This document shows positions 1 to 8,708 of a stretch of DNA of 54,298 bases, in pieces. The notes beneath the pieces were generated by a model that saw only the letters and a list, made by a program, of their open reading frames with translations, did no database searches and was not told the origin of the DNA. Numbering within the stretch: position 1 is the stretch's first letter; each line of letters begins with the position of its first letter. The stretch is from an uncultured Rhodopila sp. (GTDB lineage: Bacteria > Pseudomonadota > Alphaproteobacteria > Acetobacterales > Acetobacteraceae). The position numbers were made by a program, and so were the translations under genes. The DNA lies in NCBI GenBank assembly GCA_903851415.1, contig CAINOE010000203.1, positions 1 to 54,298 of the forward strand. The letters run 5' to 3'.

Positions 1-665
1 GACAGATAGGCGCGGCCGTAGCCGCCCGTGGCCAGGATGACGAGCTGGGCGCGGAAGCGGTGGATGGTGCCGTCTTCCAGGCACCAGGCGGTGACGCCGC
101 GGCAGACGCCCTCGTCGTCCATGATCAGGTCGATGGCGTAGTATTCAACGAAGAACTCGGCCTTGTACTTGAGGCTCTGCTGATACAGCGTGTGCAACAG
201 GGCGTGGCCGGTGCGGTCGGCGGCGGCGCAGGCGCGCATCGCCGGCTCCTTGCCGTACTCCTTCATGTGGCCGCCGAACGGACGCTGGTAGATACGGCCG
301 TCTTCCGTGCGGCTGAACGGCACGCCGTAATGTTCCAGTTCGTAAACCGCGGGGATCGCCTCGCGGCACATGTATTCGATGGCGTCCTGGTCGCCCAGCC
401 AGTCCGACCCCTTGACGGTATCGTACATGTGCCAGCGCCAATCGTCCTCGCCCATGTTGCCGAGGGCGGCGCCGATGCCGCCCTGCGCCGCCACGGTATG
501 GCTGCGGGTCGGGAAGACCTTGGTGATGCAGGCGGTTTTCAGGCCGGCCGCGCCCATGCCGAAAGTGGCCCGCAGGCCGGAGCCGCCCGCGCCGACAACG
601 ACCACGTCATAGGTGTGATCGACAACCGCATAGGCGCGCGACGAGGGCATCGTAATCGCGTTCAT
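1..665 (-). CDS. sdhA: Succinate dehydrogenase flavoprotein subunit (5' part only)
   Basis: This is the N-terminal ~221 residues of SdhA; the rest lies beyond the window edge. SdhA oxidises succinate to fumarate with covalent FAD as part of membrane complex II. The reverse-strand translation from the ATG at 665 shows the dinucleotide-binding motif GAGGSGLRA near residues 21-29, then the family segment RSHTVAAQGGIGAALGN. The latter carries the SHTVAAQGG motif, whose histidine binds FAD in this family. The gene lies 19 bp downstream of sdhD in an sdhC-sdhD-sdhA operon; sdhB would be expected next, outside the window. Family identity is very clear. Confidence 0.95.
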   Translation of the reverse strand, partial: MNAITMPSSRAYAVVDHTYDVVVVGAGGSGLRATFGMGAAGLKTACITKVFPTRSHTVAAQGGIGAALGNMGEDDWRWHMYDTVKGSDWLGDQDAIEYMCREAIPAVYELEHYGVPFSRTEDGRIYQRPFGGHMKEYGKEPAMRACAAADRTGHALLHTLYQQSLKYKAEFFVEYYAIDLIMDDEGVCRGVTAWCLEDGTIHRFRAQLVILATGGYGRAYL

Positions 666-684
666 CAAGTTATTCCTGTTGGGC

Positions 685-1080
685 TCAAAGGCCGATTTTC
701 AGCACCGAGACGACGCAGACCAGGGCCAGCAGCCAGCACAAAGTCTTCGACAGCACGAGGCTGGCCGTCTTCGCCGGTTCCTCATGAACATAGTCTTCGA
801 TCACCACCTGCAAACCCAGTTGCAGATGGTGGAAGGTGATGGCCACCAGCGCCAGCATCAGCACCAGCGGTATCGGCGCCGACAGCCAGTCCGCCACTGC
901 CTGGTGCGACGCGGTGGAAAGCCGCACAACCGACCAGATGAACCACAGGGTCAGCGGCACCAGCGCCGTCGCGGTCAGCCGTTGCGCCCACCAATGCGCA
1001 GATCCGGCATGCGCCGAACCAAGGCCCCGCACCCGGCCGAGCGGCGAGCGGAGAATGTCGAGATGGGGTGTTTCTGACAT
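685..1080 (-). CDS. sdhD: Succinate dehydrogenase membrane anchor subunit
   Basis: A 131-residue hydrophobic protein starting MSETPHLDILRSPLGRVRGLG, a typical alphaproteobacterial SdhD N-terminus. The segment HWWAQRLTATALVPLTLW around residues 29-46 is a family hallmark before the first membrane helix. Two more helices follow at about 70-88 and 110-128. The histidines in ITFHHLQLG lie where the haem b ligand of complex II is expected. With SdhC it anchors the SdhAB catalytic dimer and forms the quinone site. A longer in-frame reading starts upstream inside sdhC, but the ATG at 1080 gives the normal family length and sits 8 bp after the sdhC stop. Confidence 0.93.
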   Translation of the reverse strand: MSETPHLDILRSPLGRVRGLGSAHAGSAHWWAQRLTATALVPLTLWFIWSVVRLSTASHQAVADWLSAPIPLVLMLALVAITFHHLQLGLQVVIEDYVHEEPAKTASLVLSKTLCWLLALVCVVSVLKIGL

Positions 1081-1088
1081 GATATCCC

Positions 1089-1562
1089 TTACCAGACCCA
1101 GAGCCCGATGGCCCAGGCCAGCACCGTGCACACGCCGGTCGCGATCACCACGGCCCAGCCGGAGGTGTTGTAGGCAGGCTCGTCGAAACCGAAGCCGGCA
1201 TCCCAGACCAGATGGCGGATGCCGCTGAACAGATGGAAGAACAGCGCCAGCGACCAGCCGAACAGCAGCAGCAGCCCGATGGGCGAGCCGATGAGATGCT
1301 CGGCGGTGGAGAAAGCCGTGTCGGAGGAGGCCGCGGCGACCAGCCAATACGTCATCAGCAGCGTGCCGACGCCGAGCGCCACGCCGGTGATCCGGTGCAG
1401 GATCGACAGCGCCATGCTCAGCGGCCATCGGTAGACCTGCACATGAGGGGAAAGTGGGCGGCGCACAAGCTTGCCGTCGGTGTTGCGCGCCACCATCAGC
1501 GCATCGCGTACGTCTTTCACCGGAGGCTCCAGTTCTGTCTGCCACCAAAGGTCTGACGGCAT
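1089..1562 (-). CDS. sdhC: Succinate dehydrogenase cytochrome b556 subunit
   Basis: The family core runs from NTDGKLVRRPLSPHVQVYRW through SILHRITGVALGVGTLLMTYW to LFFHLFSGIRHLVWDAG. The SILHRITG motif and the histidine of FFHLFSGIRHL are characteristic of SdhC, the latter being the probable axial haem ligand. Three transmembrane helices fit the sequence. The longest reading starts at an ATG at 1562 (157 residues). A GTG at 1520 gives 143 residues, closer to the usual length, so the true start is uncertain. It is the first gene of the sdh operon and is divergent from the MocR-type regulator at 1703. Confidence 0.93.
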   Translation of the reverse strand: MPSDLWWQTELEPPVKDVRDALMVARNTDGKLVRRPLSPHVQVYRWPLSMALSILHRITGVALGVGTLLMTYWLVAAASSDTAFSTAEHLIGSPIGLLLLFGWSLALFFHLFSGIRHLVWDAGFGFDEPAYNTSGWAVVIATGVCTVLAWAIGLWVW

Positions 1563-1702
1563 CGCCGAACCGTCACGGCTGATTATACCGCCGCTGTGAA
1601 AGGGTCAACGCGGGTGCAGCAATTCCGCGGGCGCCGGTTCGTCGCACTGGTCTTTATCCTTGCATGGCGGTATGCGGCGGACTCTGGCCACGCAACCGGA
1701 CC

Positions 1703-3094
1703 ATGCCGCTCAGCTTCACCCTGGACCCGACGGTAACCGAGCCGCTGTTCCTGCAAATCGCGGCCCGGCTGAGGGCGGCCATAACCGGCGGCCAGATCCT
1801 GCCCGGCGCGCGGCTGCCCTCCGCCCGCGCTTTGGCCGTGCAGCTTTCCGTTGCTCCGGGGACGGTCGATGCGGCCTACGCCCTGCTCGCCAGCGAAGGC
1901 GCCATCCGCACCCGCCCATCGGCCGGGACGGTGGTGTCCGGGGCGGCGGGGACGCGGATCGAGGTGCCGGAGCACACGCCGTTCATGTTCCCGGCCGGGG
2001 CGGCAACCGAACGGGCGGCCCCGCTGCCGCTCCAGGTTGGTCTGCCCGCTTTGGACAGTTTCCCGATACGGGCGTGGTCCAAGCTGATGGTCCACGCCGT
2101 CCGCGGGCTGTCGCCGAACCAGTTGGCGGACCCGGACCCGTGCGGCCTGCCCGAATTGCGCCGCGCGGTGGCGGCCTATCTGGGCCGCGCCCGCGGCGTC
2201 GCGTGCGCGCCGGAGCAGGTGCTGATCACCGCCGGCTACCAGGGCGCCCTCGCGCTGGTTCGCAGTGTGCTGGTCAGGCCCGGCGATCCGGTCTGGATCG
2301 AAGACCCGGGCTACCCGCCGGCGCGCCAGGCGCTGGAAGCCGCGGGCGCGCGGATCGTCCCGGTGCGCGTCGATCAGGACGGAATGCGGGTCGCCGCGGG
2401 GAAAGTTGCAGCCCCGCGCGCGAGGCTGGCTGTCGTGACTCCAACGCACCAATACCCGGCCGGATCGGCGTTGTCTTTGCCGCGCAGGATGGAACTTCTC
2501 GCCTGGGCCGCCGAGGCCGACGCCCGGGTGCTGGAGGACGACTATGACAGCGAGTTCCGCTATGCCGGGCGTCCTTTGCCGGCGCTGAAGAGCCTGGATC
2601 GCGGGCAGCGCGTCCTCTACGCGGGCAGCTTCAGCAAGCTGCTGTTTCCGGCGCTGCGGCTGGGATACCTTGTCGTGCCGCCGGACCTGGCGGCGGCCTT
2701 CGTCCGGGCCGCCACGCTGCTGACGGCAGGCCAGCCGCCGCTGGAGCAAAGCGTCGTCGCGGCGTTCATGGCGAGCGGGCAATTCGCCCGTCATATCAAG
2801 CGCATGCGAGCTTTATACGCGGAGCGCCGGCTGGCTCTGGCGGCGGCTCTTGAGGCCTCCGGCGTAACGGTGGAGACGCCCCCCGGGGGGATGCACCTGC
2901 TGGCGCGGTGCACCGGTGCGGACAATGACAGCGTCCTGGCGAGACGCGCCGCGGCAGCCGGGCTGGCGCCGGTGGCGTTGTCGGCTCTGGCGATGGCGCA
3001 TGACTGCGGCCAGGGGTTGCTGCTCGGGTTCGCCAACGTCCCCGCCGCGGAGGCGGAAGCCGTCGTTGCGCGCCTGCTGGCGGCATCGGTTTGA
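1703..3094 (+). CDS. MocR/PdxR-type transcriptional regulator with aminotransferase-like domain
   Basis: A GntR-type winged-helix domain occupies roughly residues 8-75: EPLFLQIAARLRAAI, LPSARALAVQLSVAPGTVDAAY, then a GTVVSG wing. It is joined to a fold-type I aminotransferase domain. In that domain YAGSFSKLLFPALRLGYLV carries the expected PLP Schiff-base lysine in SFSK, and EDDYDSEFRY is a second family hallmark. MocR proteins sense PLP or amino compounds and regulate neighbouring genes, often divergent ones. Here the only divergent neighbour is the sdh operon, so its target is not evident. I chose the ATG at 1703 because homology begins right after it; an in-frame ATG at 1664 adds 13 residues. 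Confidence 0.9.
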   Translation: MPLSFTLDPTVTEPLFLQIAARLRAAITGGQILPGARLPSARALAVQLSVAPGTVDAAYALLASEGAIRTRPSAGTVVSGAAGTRIEVPEHTPFMFPAGAATERAAPLPLQVGLPALDSFPIRAWSKLMVHAVRGLSPNQLADPDPCGLPELRRAVAAYLGRARGVACAPEQVLITAGYQGALALVRSVLVRPGDPVWIEDPGYPPARQALEAAGARIVPVRVDQDGMRVAAGKVAAPRARLAVVTPTHQYPAGSALSLPRRMELLAWAAEADARVLEDDYDSEFRYAGRPLPALKSLDRGQRVLYAGSFSKLLFPALRLGYLVVPPDLAAAFVRAATLLTAGQPPLEQSVVAAFMASGQFARHIKRMRALYAERRLALAAALEASGVTVETPPGGMHLLARCTGADNDSVLARRAAAAGLAPVALSALAMAHDCGQGLLLGFANVPAAEAEAVVARLLAASV

Positions 3095-3682
3095 ACGCCT
3101 CGGCATAGGCTAAATCGACCGCGTGCCGAACAGCCGGCCAATGGCCAATCGGCACGCGCGGTGGCGGACCGGATGTCGCTGTTTTGCGCGGCCCGACTTA
3201 TAGATCGCCGAATGACGCTGCTACGGCCACTGGCTTTTTTTCTGTTTCGCGAGCCCTGAACGCAATGCCGGTGGTTCAACCGGATCAAGGTATTCAGTTG
3301 ATGCAGTCGGGCTTGTGGGCCGCCTTAAGGGAGTGGTGCCATATCAGTTGCGACCGACCCGTCGTGGTTAGTTCGTTGGCCGAACGCGCCCTCGATGGTT
3401 TTCGGGCGGCCGATCCTGTCGGGCGGCCGCGGCGCGCTGCGGTGAAACGCCGTCATGATTGATTGGTTGGAGCGGTGCCAAAAGCAGAACTGGCGTCTCG
3501 TTGTTGATCAGGACTCGTTGCCGGATGCGCTGGAACGCCAAGTTGAGGTCCGAACGGAAAGCAATGGTCAAGGCCTTCGGCAAAAATTGCAGCGCAACCG
3601 CACCCGGTCGAATGGCAGTTTTTCCGTTATTGCGTTTCACTAACGGCTACCACGTCAGTCCGTTGCGATATCAGATATAGTT
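3095..3682. other. 588-bp stretch without a supportable gene
   Basis: Several short open frames exist on both strands (for example 3184-3462 plus, 3368-3640 minus, 3455-3643 plus), but none shows a family motif, a good ribosome-binding site or convincing amino-acid composition. GC content appears lower than in flanking genes, with A/T-rich patches near 3220 and 3600-3680. This is what a decayed accessory gene or mobile-element scar would look like, but I could not identify one. No terminator hairpin with a T tract was found between the two convergent flanking genes. Confidence 0.4.
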
Positions 3683-4339
3683 CTATCCCTCCGCCAGCCA
3701 CCCATGCCCCAGCGCATAGCCCACCAGCTCAACCCGGCTGTGAAACCCCAGCTTATCCATCGCCCGGGACTTGTACGTCTCCACGCTCTTCACCCCGACC
3801 CGCAGCACCGCGGCGATCGCCTTGTTGCTGTGCCCGAGCGCGGTCAGCCGCAGCACCTCCACCTCACGCTCGCTCAGATCGGCTGCCCGTCCCGGGCCAT
3901 CGTCCTGCTGCCGGTTCGCACCGGAATCGATCGCCTGACCGGCAATCGCCGGATCGAGGTAAATCCCCCCCTCCGCCACGGCATGGATCGCCCGCAGGAG
4001 ATCCTCCGAAGCAGATCGTTTCAATACGTAACCAACCGCGCCGAACTCGAGCAGCTTGCGCACATAGGCCCGGTCCTCGTGCACCGTCAGCACCAGAACC
4101 TTGCACGCGGGGAACTCGGTCAGCAGTTGCCGCGTCACGTCCATCCCGCTCAGCCCGGGCATCGACAAATCCAGCACCAGCACATCCGGCCGCATCGCGA
4201 TTGCCGACCGCAGCGCCGTCTGACCGTCCCGCGCCTCGCCCACGATGTCGATCTCCGGATCGGCTGTCAGCAGCGCCTTGATGCCGGCGAGCACCACGGG
4301 ATGATCATCTGCAAGGAAAACACGCACGGCCGCGCTCAC
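3683..4339 (-). CDS. NarL/FixJ-family response regulator
   Basis: A 218-residue two-domain regulator. The receiver domain (about 1-120) has acidic residues D11-D12, phosphoacceptor D57 in VLVLDLSMPG, T85 and K107 in GYVLKR. The LuxR-type helix-turn-helix (about 150-210) has LSEREVEVLRLTALGHSNKAI and VKSVETYKSRAMDKLG. Its ATG overlaps the stop of the bacteriophytochrome kinase by four bases, so the two are translationally coupled and very probably a cognate pair. It should act as a light-controlled transcription factor. The targets are unknown, but pucC and the puc antenna genes lie just across the divergent promoter region. Confidence 0.93.
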   Translation of the reverse strand: MSAAVRVFLADDHPVVLAGIKALLTADPEIDIVGEARDGQTALRSAIAMRPDVLVLDLSMPGLSGMDVTRQLLTEFPACKVLVLTVHEDRAYVRKLLEFGAVGYVLKRSASEDLLRAIHAVAEGGIYLDPAIAGQAIDSGANRQQDDGPGRAADLSEREVEVLRLTALGHSNKAIAAVLRVGVKSVETYKSRAMDKLGFHSRVELVGYALGHGWLAEG

Positions 4340-6684
4340 AACGGCACGCGGACGAACAGCGTGCAGCCCTGGCCGGGTGCCGTCTCGATTTCCAGCGCGC
4401 CGGAGATCAGCGACAACCGTTCGCGGATGCCGAGCAGACCGAGGCGCCTGGCCGGATGGTCCTCCGGCTCGCCGCCGATAGTAAAGCCGCGACCGTTATC
4501 CTCAACAATCATGCGAACCTCCTTTTCGTTCGCCTCCAACAGCACGCCGACGCGCGTCGCCTCAGCATGGCGGACGATGTTATTAAGCGCCTCTTGCAGC
4601 ACGCGATAGAGCGTTGTCTCGACTGCCGGGTCCAGCCGCCGATCGTTCAGCGCCAGATGCAGGCGGATGGGCAGGCCCGAGCGCTCGGCCCAGATCTCCG
4701 TCAGGTGGCGGATGGCGGTCTCCAGGCCCAGGTCGTCCAACGCCGTCGGCCGGATTTCCCAGGCCAGCCGGTTGACCTCGGCGCCGACGCCCTTGGCAAG
4801 ACCTTTCAATGCTGCAACCCGGGTTTGCAGTTCCGTGTCCTCCGGCAAGCCGCGGCCGAGGCCGTCCAACCCGAGTTGCAGCAGCGTCAGCGTCTGCCCC
4901 AGCGTGTCGTGCAGTTCGCGGGCGATGCGGCGGCGTTCAGCTTCCTGGTCCTCCACCGTGGAGCGCAGCACCTGCGACAGCTCCGCCTCCAGCACGGCGC
5001 GGCGCTCGGCCTCTTCCTTCAGCTTGACCGCGACCGCCTGCCATTGCTCGAGCCGCCGATCGAGCTCGATCGTCAGCATCTCCTGCTTCAGGCGGGCGGC
5101 TTCACGCTCGCGCGCTATCTGGTCGATGCGTTGCAGCACGACCTCCAGCAATGACAGCCGCAAGGTCTTCGCCGCTTCGATATCGGCGTTGCGCCACGGG
5201 CGGGCGTGCAGCTTCACCGATTCCTGCCAGGCGGCGAAGCTTTTGCGCGGCGTCAGGGTCTCGCCAGCCGAACCGGTCTCGACGGGTTTGTTCGGGTTGC
5301 CGCCCCAGGTGATGTCGCGGACGACCTCCGGGCGGAACCACAGCACGTAGTCGCGCGGCGATTTCGACACCGATAGCGCGATCAGGCCGCTGGCGACGTC
5401 CGCGAATGCGGCCGCCGGCGGATAGTCCAGCGGCAGGTGGTCGGTGTGGTAAACCCCGTCGGCCGCGGTCTTGTTCAGCCAGGCGACCAGGGCGGCAACC
5501 TCGTCCGCCGCCGGGGTGCGGCCGAGCGCGGTGAACCGGCCGTCGAGCCACAATCCCACGCCGTCGGCCGGGATATAATCCTGCAGGTTGGGCCGCTGGC
5601 GCATCAGGCCCTCGGTCAGGTCGCCTTCGCGGGCGATGTACTTGACCAGCTCCTCGTGCACGCGCTTGCAGTGCAGGTGGGCATCGAACTCCTCCCCGGC
5701 GACCTTCGATTCCAGCCGCCAGGACGCCATCTGCGCGAACAACTCGCAGGCCATGCGCAACCGGTGCGGCAGGAAGCGGGGCGTGCGGTGGTGGCAGGCG
5801 ATCAGCCCCCACAGCTCGCCGCGCAGTATAAGAGACAGCGACATCGACGCGCCGACGCCCATGTTGAGCAGGTATTGCAGATGTACCGGCGAGACGCTGC
5901 GGGTCACGCTGTAGCTCAGGTCGAGCGGGCTTCCGTCGCGCGGATTGAGCGGCGGCAGGATCGGGTCCGGCCGGTAATGCGTGTTGGGGATCAGGCGGAC
6001 CCAGTTCGACAGGTACAGCGCACGGGCCTGTTGCGGGATGTCGGATGCCGGGTAGTGCAGCCCGAGGAACGACTCGGCGTCGTCATGGCGCGCTTCGGCG
6101 ATGACCGTGCCGCTGCCGTCCGGCTGGAAGCGGTAGACCATGACGCGGTCGAAGCCGGAGATGCGGCGGACCTCGTCGGCGAGGCCCTGGCAGAACGCCC
6201 GCGGCGTCGCGGCCTGCTGCACGCGCAGCAGCATGGCCTGCACCTGGCTGAGTGCGTCGTCGGGGCATTTCTCCAGCACCGGTTCCAGTTCCAGCACCAG
6301 CAGCCCCCCAGTCCGATGCACCAGCGCGTCGATCGGCCTTCCGTCGTGCCGGGCGGGCAGCGTGAAGGCGTGCAGCGGGCGGAGCATCGGCCCCTCGGTG
6401 GCCAGCAGTTTGCGCAGCCGCATCACGCGATCCGGCGCAAACCAGCTATCCATATGATGCCCGAGCAGCCTGGCGGGCGGGTCGCCGAGAATCCGCGTTG
6501 CATCGCCGGCGGCCTGGAGGATGGTCAGCGTCTGCGGGTCGAGTGCGAGGAGAACCCCGTGCGGCTGGATGGCAGCGGGGATGTGGATCGGTTCGCGGTC
6601 GCAGTTCGTGAGATCAGTGGCGCCGAAGGCGGGGCCGTCTTGTCCGGCATCAGCCCGGTCATCGGCGTTCGCAGGGCTGTTCAT
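4336..6684 (-). CDS. bphP: Bacteriophytochrome histidine kinase
   Basis: A 782-residue red/far-red photoreceptor kinase. The N-terminal PAS region has TNCDREPIHIPAAIQPHG; C28 is at the position of the biliverdin-linking cysteine of bacteriophytochromes. The GAF domain contains HYPASDIPQQARALY, in which the conserved PASDIP aspartate contacts the chromophore pyrroles. A PHY domain follows with WFRPEVVRDITWGGNPNKP. The output is a HisKA_3 dimerisation domain with phosphoacceptor H592 in ARELHDTLGQTL and a C-terminal HATPase domain (EDNGRGF). This NarL-type output differs from the HWE or HisKA outputs common in BphPs and matches the coupled NarL-family regulator. The promoter region is shared with divergent pucC. 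Confidence 0.95.
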   Translation of the reverse strand: MNSPANADDRADAGQDGPAFGATDLTNCDREPIHIPAAIQPHGVLLALDPQTLTILQAAGDATRILGDPPARLLGHHMDSWFAPDRVMRLRKLLATEGPMLRPLHAFTLPARHDGRPIDALVHRTGGLLVLELEPVLEKCPDDALSQVQAMLLRVQQAATPRAFCQGLADEVRRISGFDRVMVYRFQPDGSGTVIAEARHDDAESFLGLHYPASDIPQQARALYLSNWVRLIPNTHYRPDPILPPLNPRDGSPLDLSYSVTRSVSPVHLQYLLNMGVGASMSLSLILRGELWGLIACHHRTPRFLPHRLRMACELFAQMASWRLESKVAGEEFDAHLHCKRVHEELVKYIAREGDLTEGLMRQRPNLQDYIPADGVGLWLDGRFTALGRTPAADEVAALVAWLNKTAADGVYHTDHLPLDYPPAAAFADVASGLIALSVSKSPRDYVLWFRPEVVRDITWGGNPNKPVETGSAGETLTPRKSFAAWQESVKLHARPWRNADIEAAKTLRLSLLEVVLQRIDQIAREREAARLKQEMLTIELDRRLEQWQAVAVKLKEEAERRAVLEAELSQVLRSTVEDQEAERRRIARELHDTLGQTLTLLQLGLDGLGRGLPEDTELQTRVAALKGLAKGVGAEVNRLAWEIRPTALDDLGLETAIRHLTEIWAERSGLPIRLHLALNDRRLDPAVETTLYRVLQEALNNIVRHAEATRVGVLLEANEKEVRMIVEDNGRGFTIGGEPEDHPARRLGLLGIRERLSLISGALEIETAPGQGCTLFVRVPL

Positions 6685-6757
6685 TGCGCGGAAGGCTTGA
6701 ATTTGCGACGCATCGAAAGGTCTCCGCAGTGACCGTGGCGGCGGCCACTGGCGGAGA

Positions 6758-6857
6758 ATGTCAGTTTCCCCGGGTTGCTGCCAGTGCGCCGCGATGCGAT
6801 CGCCGGGCCCGTGGCGGTTAGGGAAAACCCGGACATGTTCCGGGAAAATACTGACAT
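6758..6857. promoter_or_regulatory. Three-copy GGGAAA-GACAT element between bphP and pucC
   Basis: Within the 463-bp divergent intergenic region, two direct copies of GGGAAAA-N4-GACAT occur at 6821-6836 and 6842-6857, spaced 21 bp start to start (two helical turns). A third, inverted copy lies at 6758-6770 and reads GGGAAACTGACAT on the minus strand. This arrangement is typical of cooperative regulator binding, and the position is 74-173 bp upstream of the bphP start. The remainder of the region (6685-7147) shows no gene. The binding protein is unknown; the coupled NarL-type regulator is one candidate. Confidence 0.4.
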
Positions 6858-7147
6858 CGGGAAGGGCCGCGCGGGCGTTCGCCCTGCCGTGTTGCAGCCG
6901 TCACGTCGTTTTCTCCCTTCGGGGCCAGGACAAGCCCGGGCATGACCGGGGGGAGGAGGACCCCGGAAATCCCGCATTGATTTAACAGGAAAGACGCCGT
7001 ATTGCAGGAGCGACTGAGCGAAACTCGTAACGAGCCCTCGCTGTACATGTTTGACCAATTTTAGCCGTCGTCTGCCGGGCGGGGCGGGATGAACTGCGCG
7101 ACTGCCCGGGGCGTTATCATCTTCCAGGTCCTGAAGAAGAGTCCCCG

Positions 7148-8644
7148 ATGAGCAACCGCTTTCTCAACGCCTTTGACGCAGTCATCAGACATCCGATTTT
7201 TCTGCCGTTCGCCGAGGCGGCGTCGGAGGATCTGCCGGTCCGCCGGCTGTTGCGTCTTTCGCTGTTTCAACTGACCGTCGGCATGGCTGTGGTGCTCGTC
7301 GTCGGCACGCTGAACCGGGTGATGATCGTCGAACTCGGCGTCCCCGCCTGGCTGGTCGCGGTGATGATTTCGATCCCGCTGATCGTCGCCCCCTATCGCG
7401 CGGTGGTGGGATACAAATCCGATACGCACCGCTCGGTCATGGGCTGGCGCCGGCTGCCTTATCTATGGAAGGGCACCGCCATGCAGTTCGGCGGTCTCGC
7501 CATCATGCCCTTCGCCCTGCTGGCGATGTCCGGCGACCATCGCGACCCGACCCTTATCGGCGAAATCGGCGCGGCGGCCGCCTTCCTGCTCACGGGCGCG
7601 GGCCTGCACACCGTCCAGACCATCGGGCTGGCGCTGGCAACCGACCTCGCGCCGAAGGAAAAACATCCGCAGGTCGTCACCCTGCTATGCGGCATGATGC
7701 TGCTGGGCATGGTCATCAGTGCGGTCGTTTTCGGCATCGCGTTGCGCGATTTCGAACAGGTCAAGCTGATCCAGGTGGTGCAAACCGCCTCGGCGATCAC
7801 CCTGGTGGTCAACTTCTTCGCGCTGTGGAAGCAGGAGCCGTTCGACCGCGCCTACTTCGTCAGCAAACGCGACAAGAACCCGCCGAAGCAGCCGACCTTC
7901 CGCGCCGCCTGGGCGATGTTCACGCATGACGCCAAATCGAAGCGCGCGCTGGTCGTCGTCGGCCTCGGCACCTTCGGCTTCCAGGCTCAGGACATCCTGC
8001 TGGAGCCGTATGGCGGCCAGATCCTGCACCTTCCCGTCGGCACGACGACGATCCTTACCGCCTTCCTGGCCATCGGCGGCGTGCTGGGCTTCCTGCTGTC
8101 AGGGCGGCTGCTCAAGCGCGGTCTCGCACCGTACCGGCTGTCGGCCTATGGCGTGCTGGGCGGCCTGCTCGCCTTCACCTGCGTGCTCGGCGCCGCCCCG
8201 CTCGCCTCCATCCTCCCGTTCGGCCTGGGCACCATGCTGATTGGCTTCGGCAGCGCGCTGTTCGTTGTCGGCACGCTGTCGGCGGTGATGGGCCAGGCGA
8301 CAGGCGGCTTCAGCGGGCTGGCCCTCGGCACCTGGGGTGCGGTGCAGGCGTCCGCGGCCGGCGCCGCGATCGCCACCGGCGGCGTGCTCCGGGACGGCGT
8401 CTCGGCGCTGGCGCAGCGGGGCTTATTCGGGGAGGCACTCGCCGCCCCGGTCACCGGCTATGCCGTGGTTTACGGCATCGAGATCGTCTTGTTGCTGGCG
8501 ACGCTGATTGCGATCAGACCTCTGATCGCGGACCGCGAGTCGGCGAGCCCCGGCGGCGACAGCCGGACGGACACGTCGCTCCCGGCCGGGCGGGATCATC
8601 CGGCGCCCGAGGGCGTCCTGTCGGCCGCTTCGACCTCAACCTGA
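7148..8644 (+). CDS. pucC: PucC/LhaA-family light-harvesting complex assembly protein
   Basis: A 498-residue polytopic protein of the BCH2/PucC branch of the major facilitator superfamily. Diagnostic stretches are LNRVMIVELGVPAWLVA, APYRAVVGYKSDTHRS and GWRRLPYLWKGTAMQFGG near the N-terminus, GFQAQDILLEPYGGQIL in the middle, and GLALGTWGAVQASAAG late. About twelve membrane helices fit. PucC/LhaA proteins are needed to assemble light-harvesting complexes and are thought to deliver or shepherd bacteriochlorophyll. It lies about 1.8 kb upstream of two pucBA pairs on the same strand, which supports LH2 rather than LH1 assembly. The last ~40 residues are hydrophilic. Confidence 0.93.
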   Translation: MSNRFLNAFDAVIRHPIFLPFAEAASEDLPVRRLLRLSLFQLTVGMAVVLVVGTLNRVMIVELGVPAWLVAVMISIPLIVAPYRAVVGYKSDTHRSVMGWRRLPYLWKGTAMQFGGLAIMPFALLAMSGDHRDPTLIGEIGAAAAFLLTGAGLHTVQTIGLALATDLAPKEKHPQVVTLLCGMMLLGMVISAVVFGIALRDFEQVKLIQVVQTASAITLVVNFFALWKQEPFDRAYFVSKRDKNPPKQPTFRAAWAMFTHDAKSKRALVVVGLGTFGFQAQDILLEPYGGQILHLPVGTTTILTAFLAIGGVLGFLLSGRLLKRGLAPYRLSAYGVLGGLLAFTCVLGAAPLASILPFGLGTMLIGFGSALFVVGTLSAVMGQATGGFSGLALGTWGAVQASAAGAAIATGGVLRDGVSALAQRGLFGEALAAPVTGYAVVYGIEIVLLLATLIAIRPLIADRESASPGGDSRTDTSLPAGRDHPAPEGVLSAASTST

Positions 8645-8708
8645 CCGCTGCCGGCATCACGCGCGCGCCGGGGCGGTCTGCCGGCGTTACTTCTGGAAGA
8701 GCAAACGC

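Noticed and set aside
60..839. 259-residue plus-strand frame at the window start
   Set aside because: Antisense to sdhA and sdhD, which have clear family motifs on the minus strand.
3368..3643. Short open frames on both strands as a transposase remnant
   Set aside because: No catalytic motif, inverted repeats or target-site duplication could be found.
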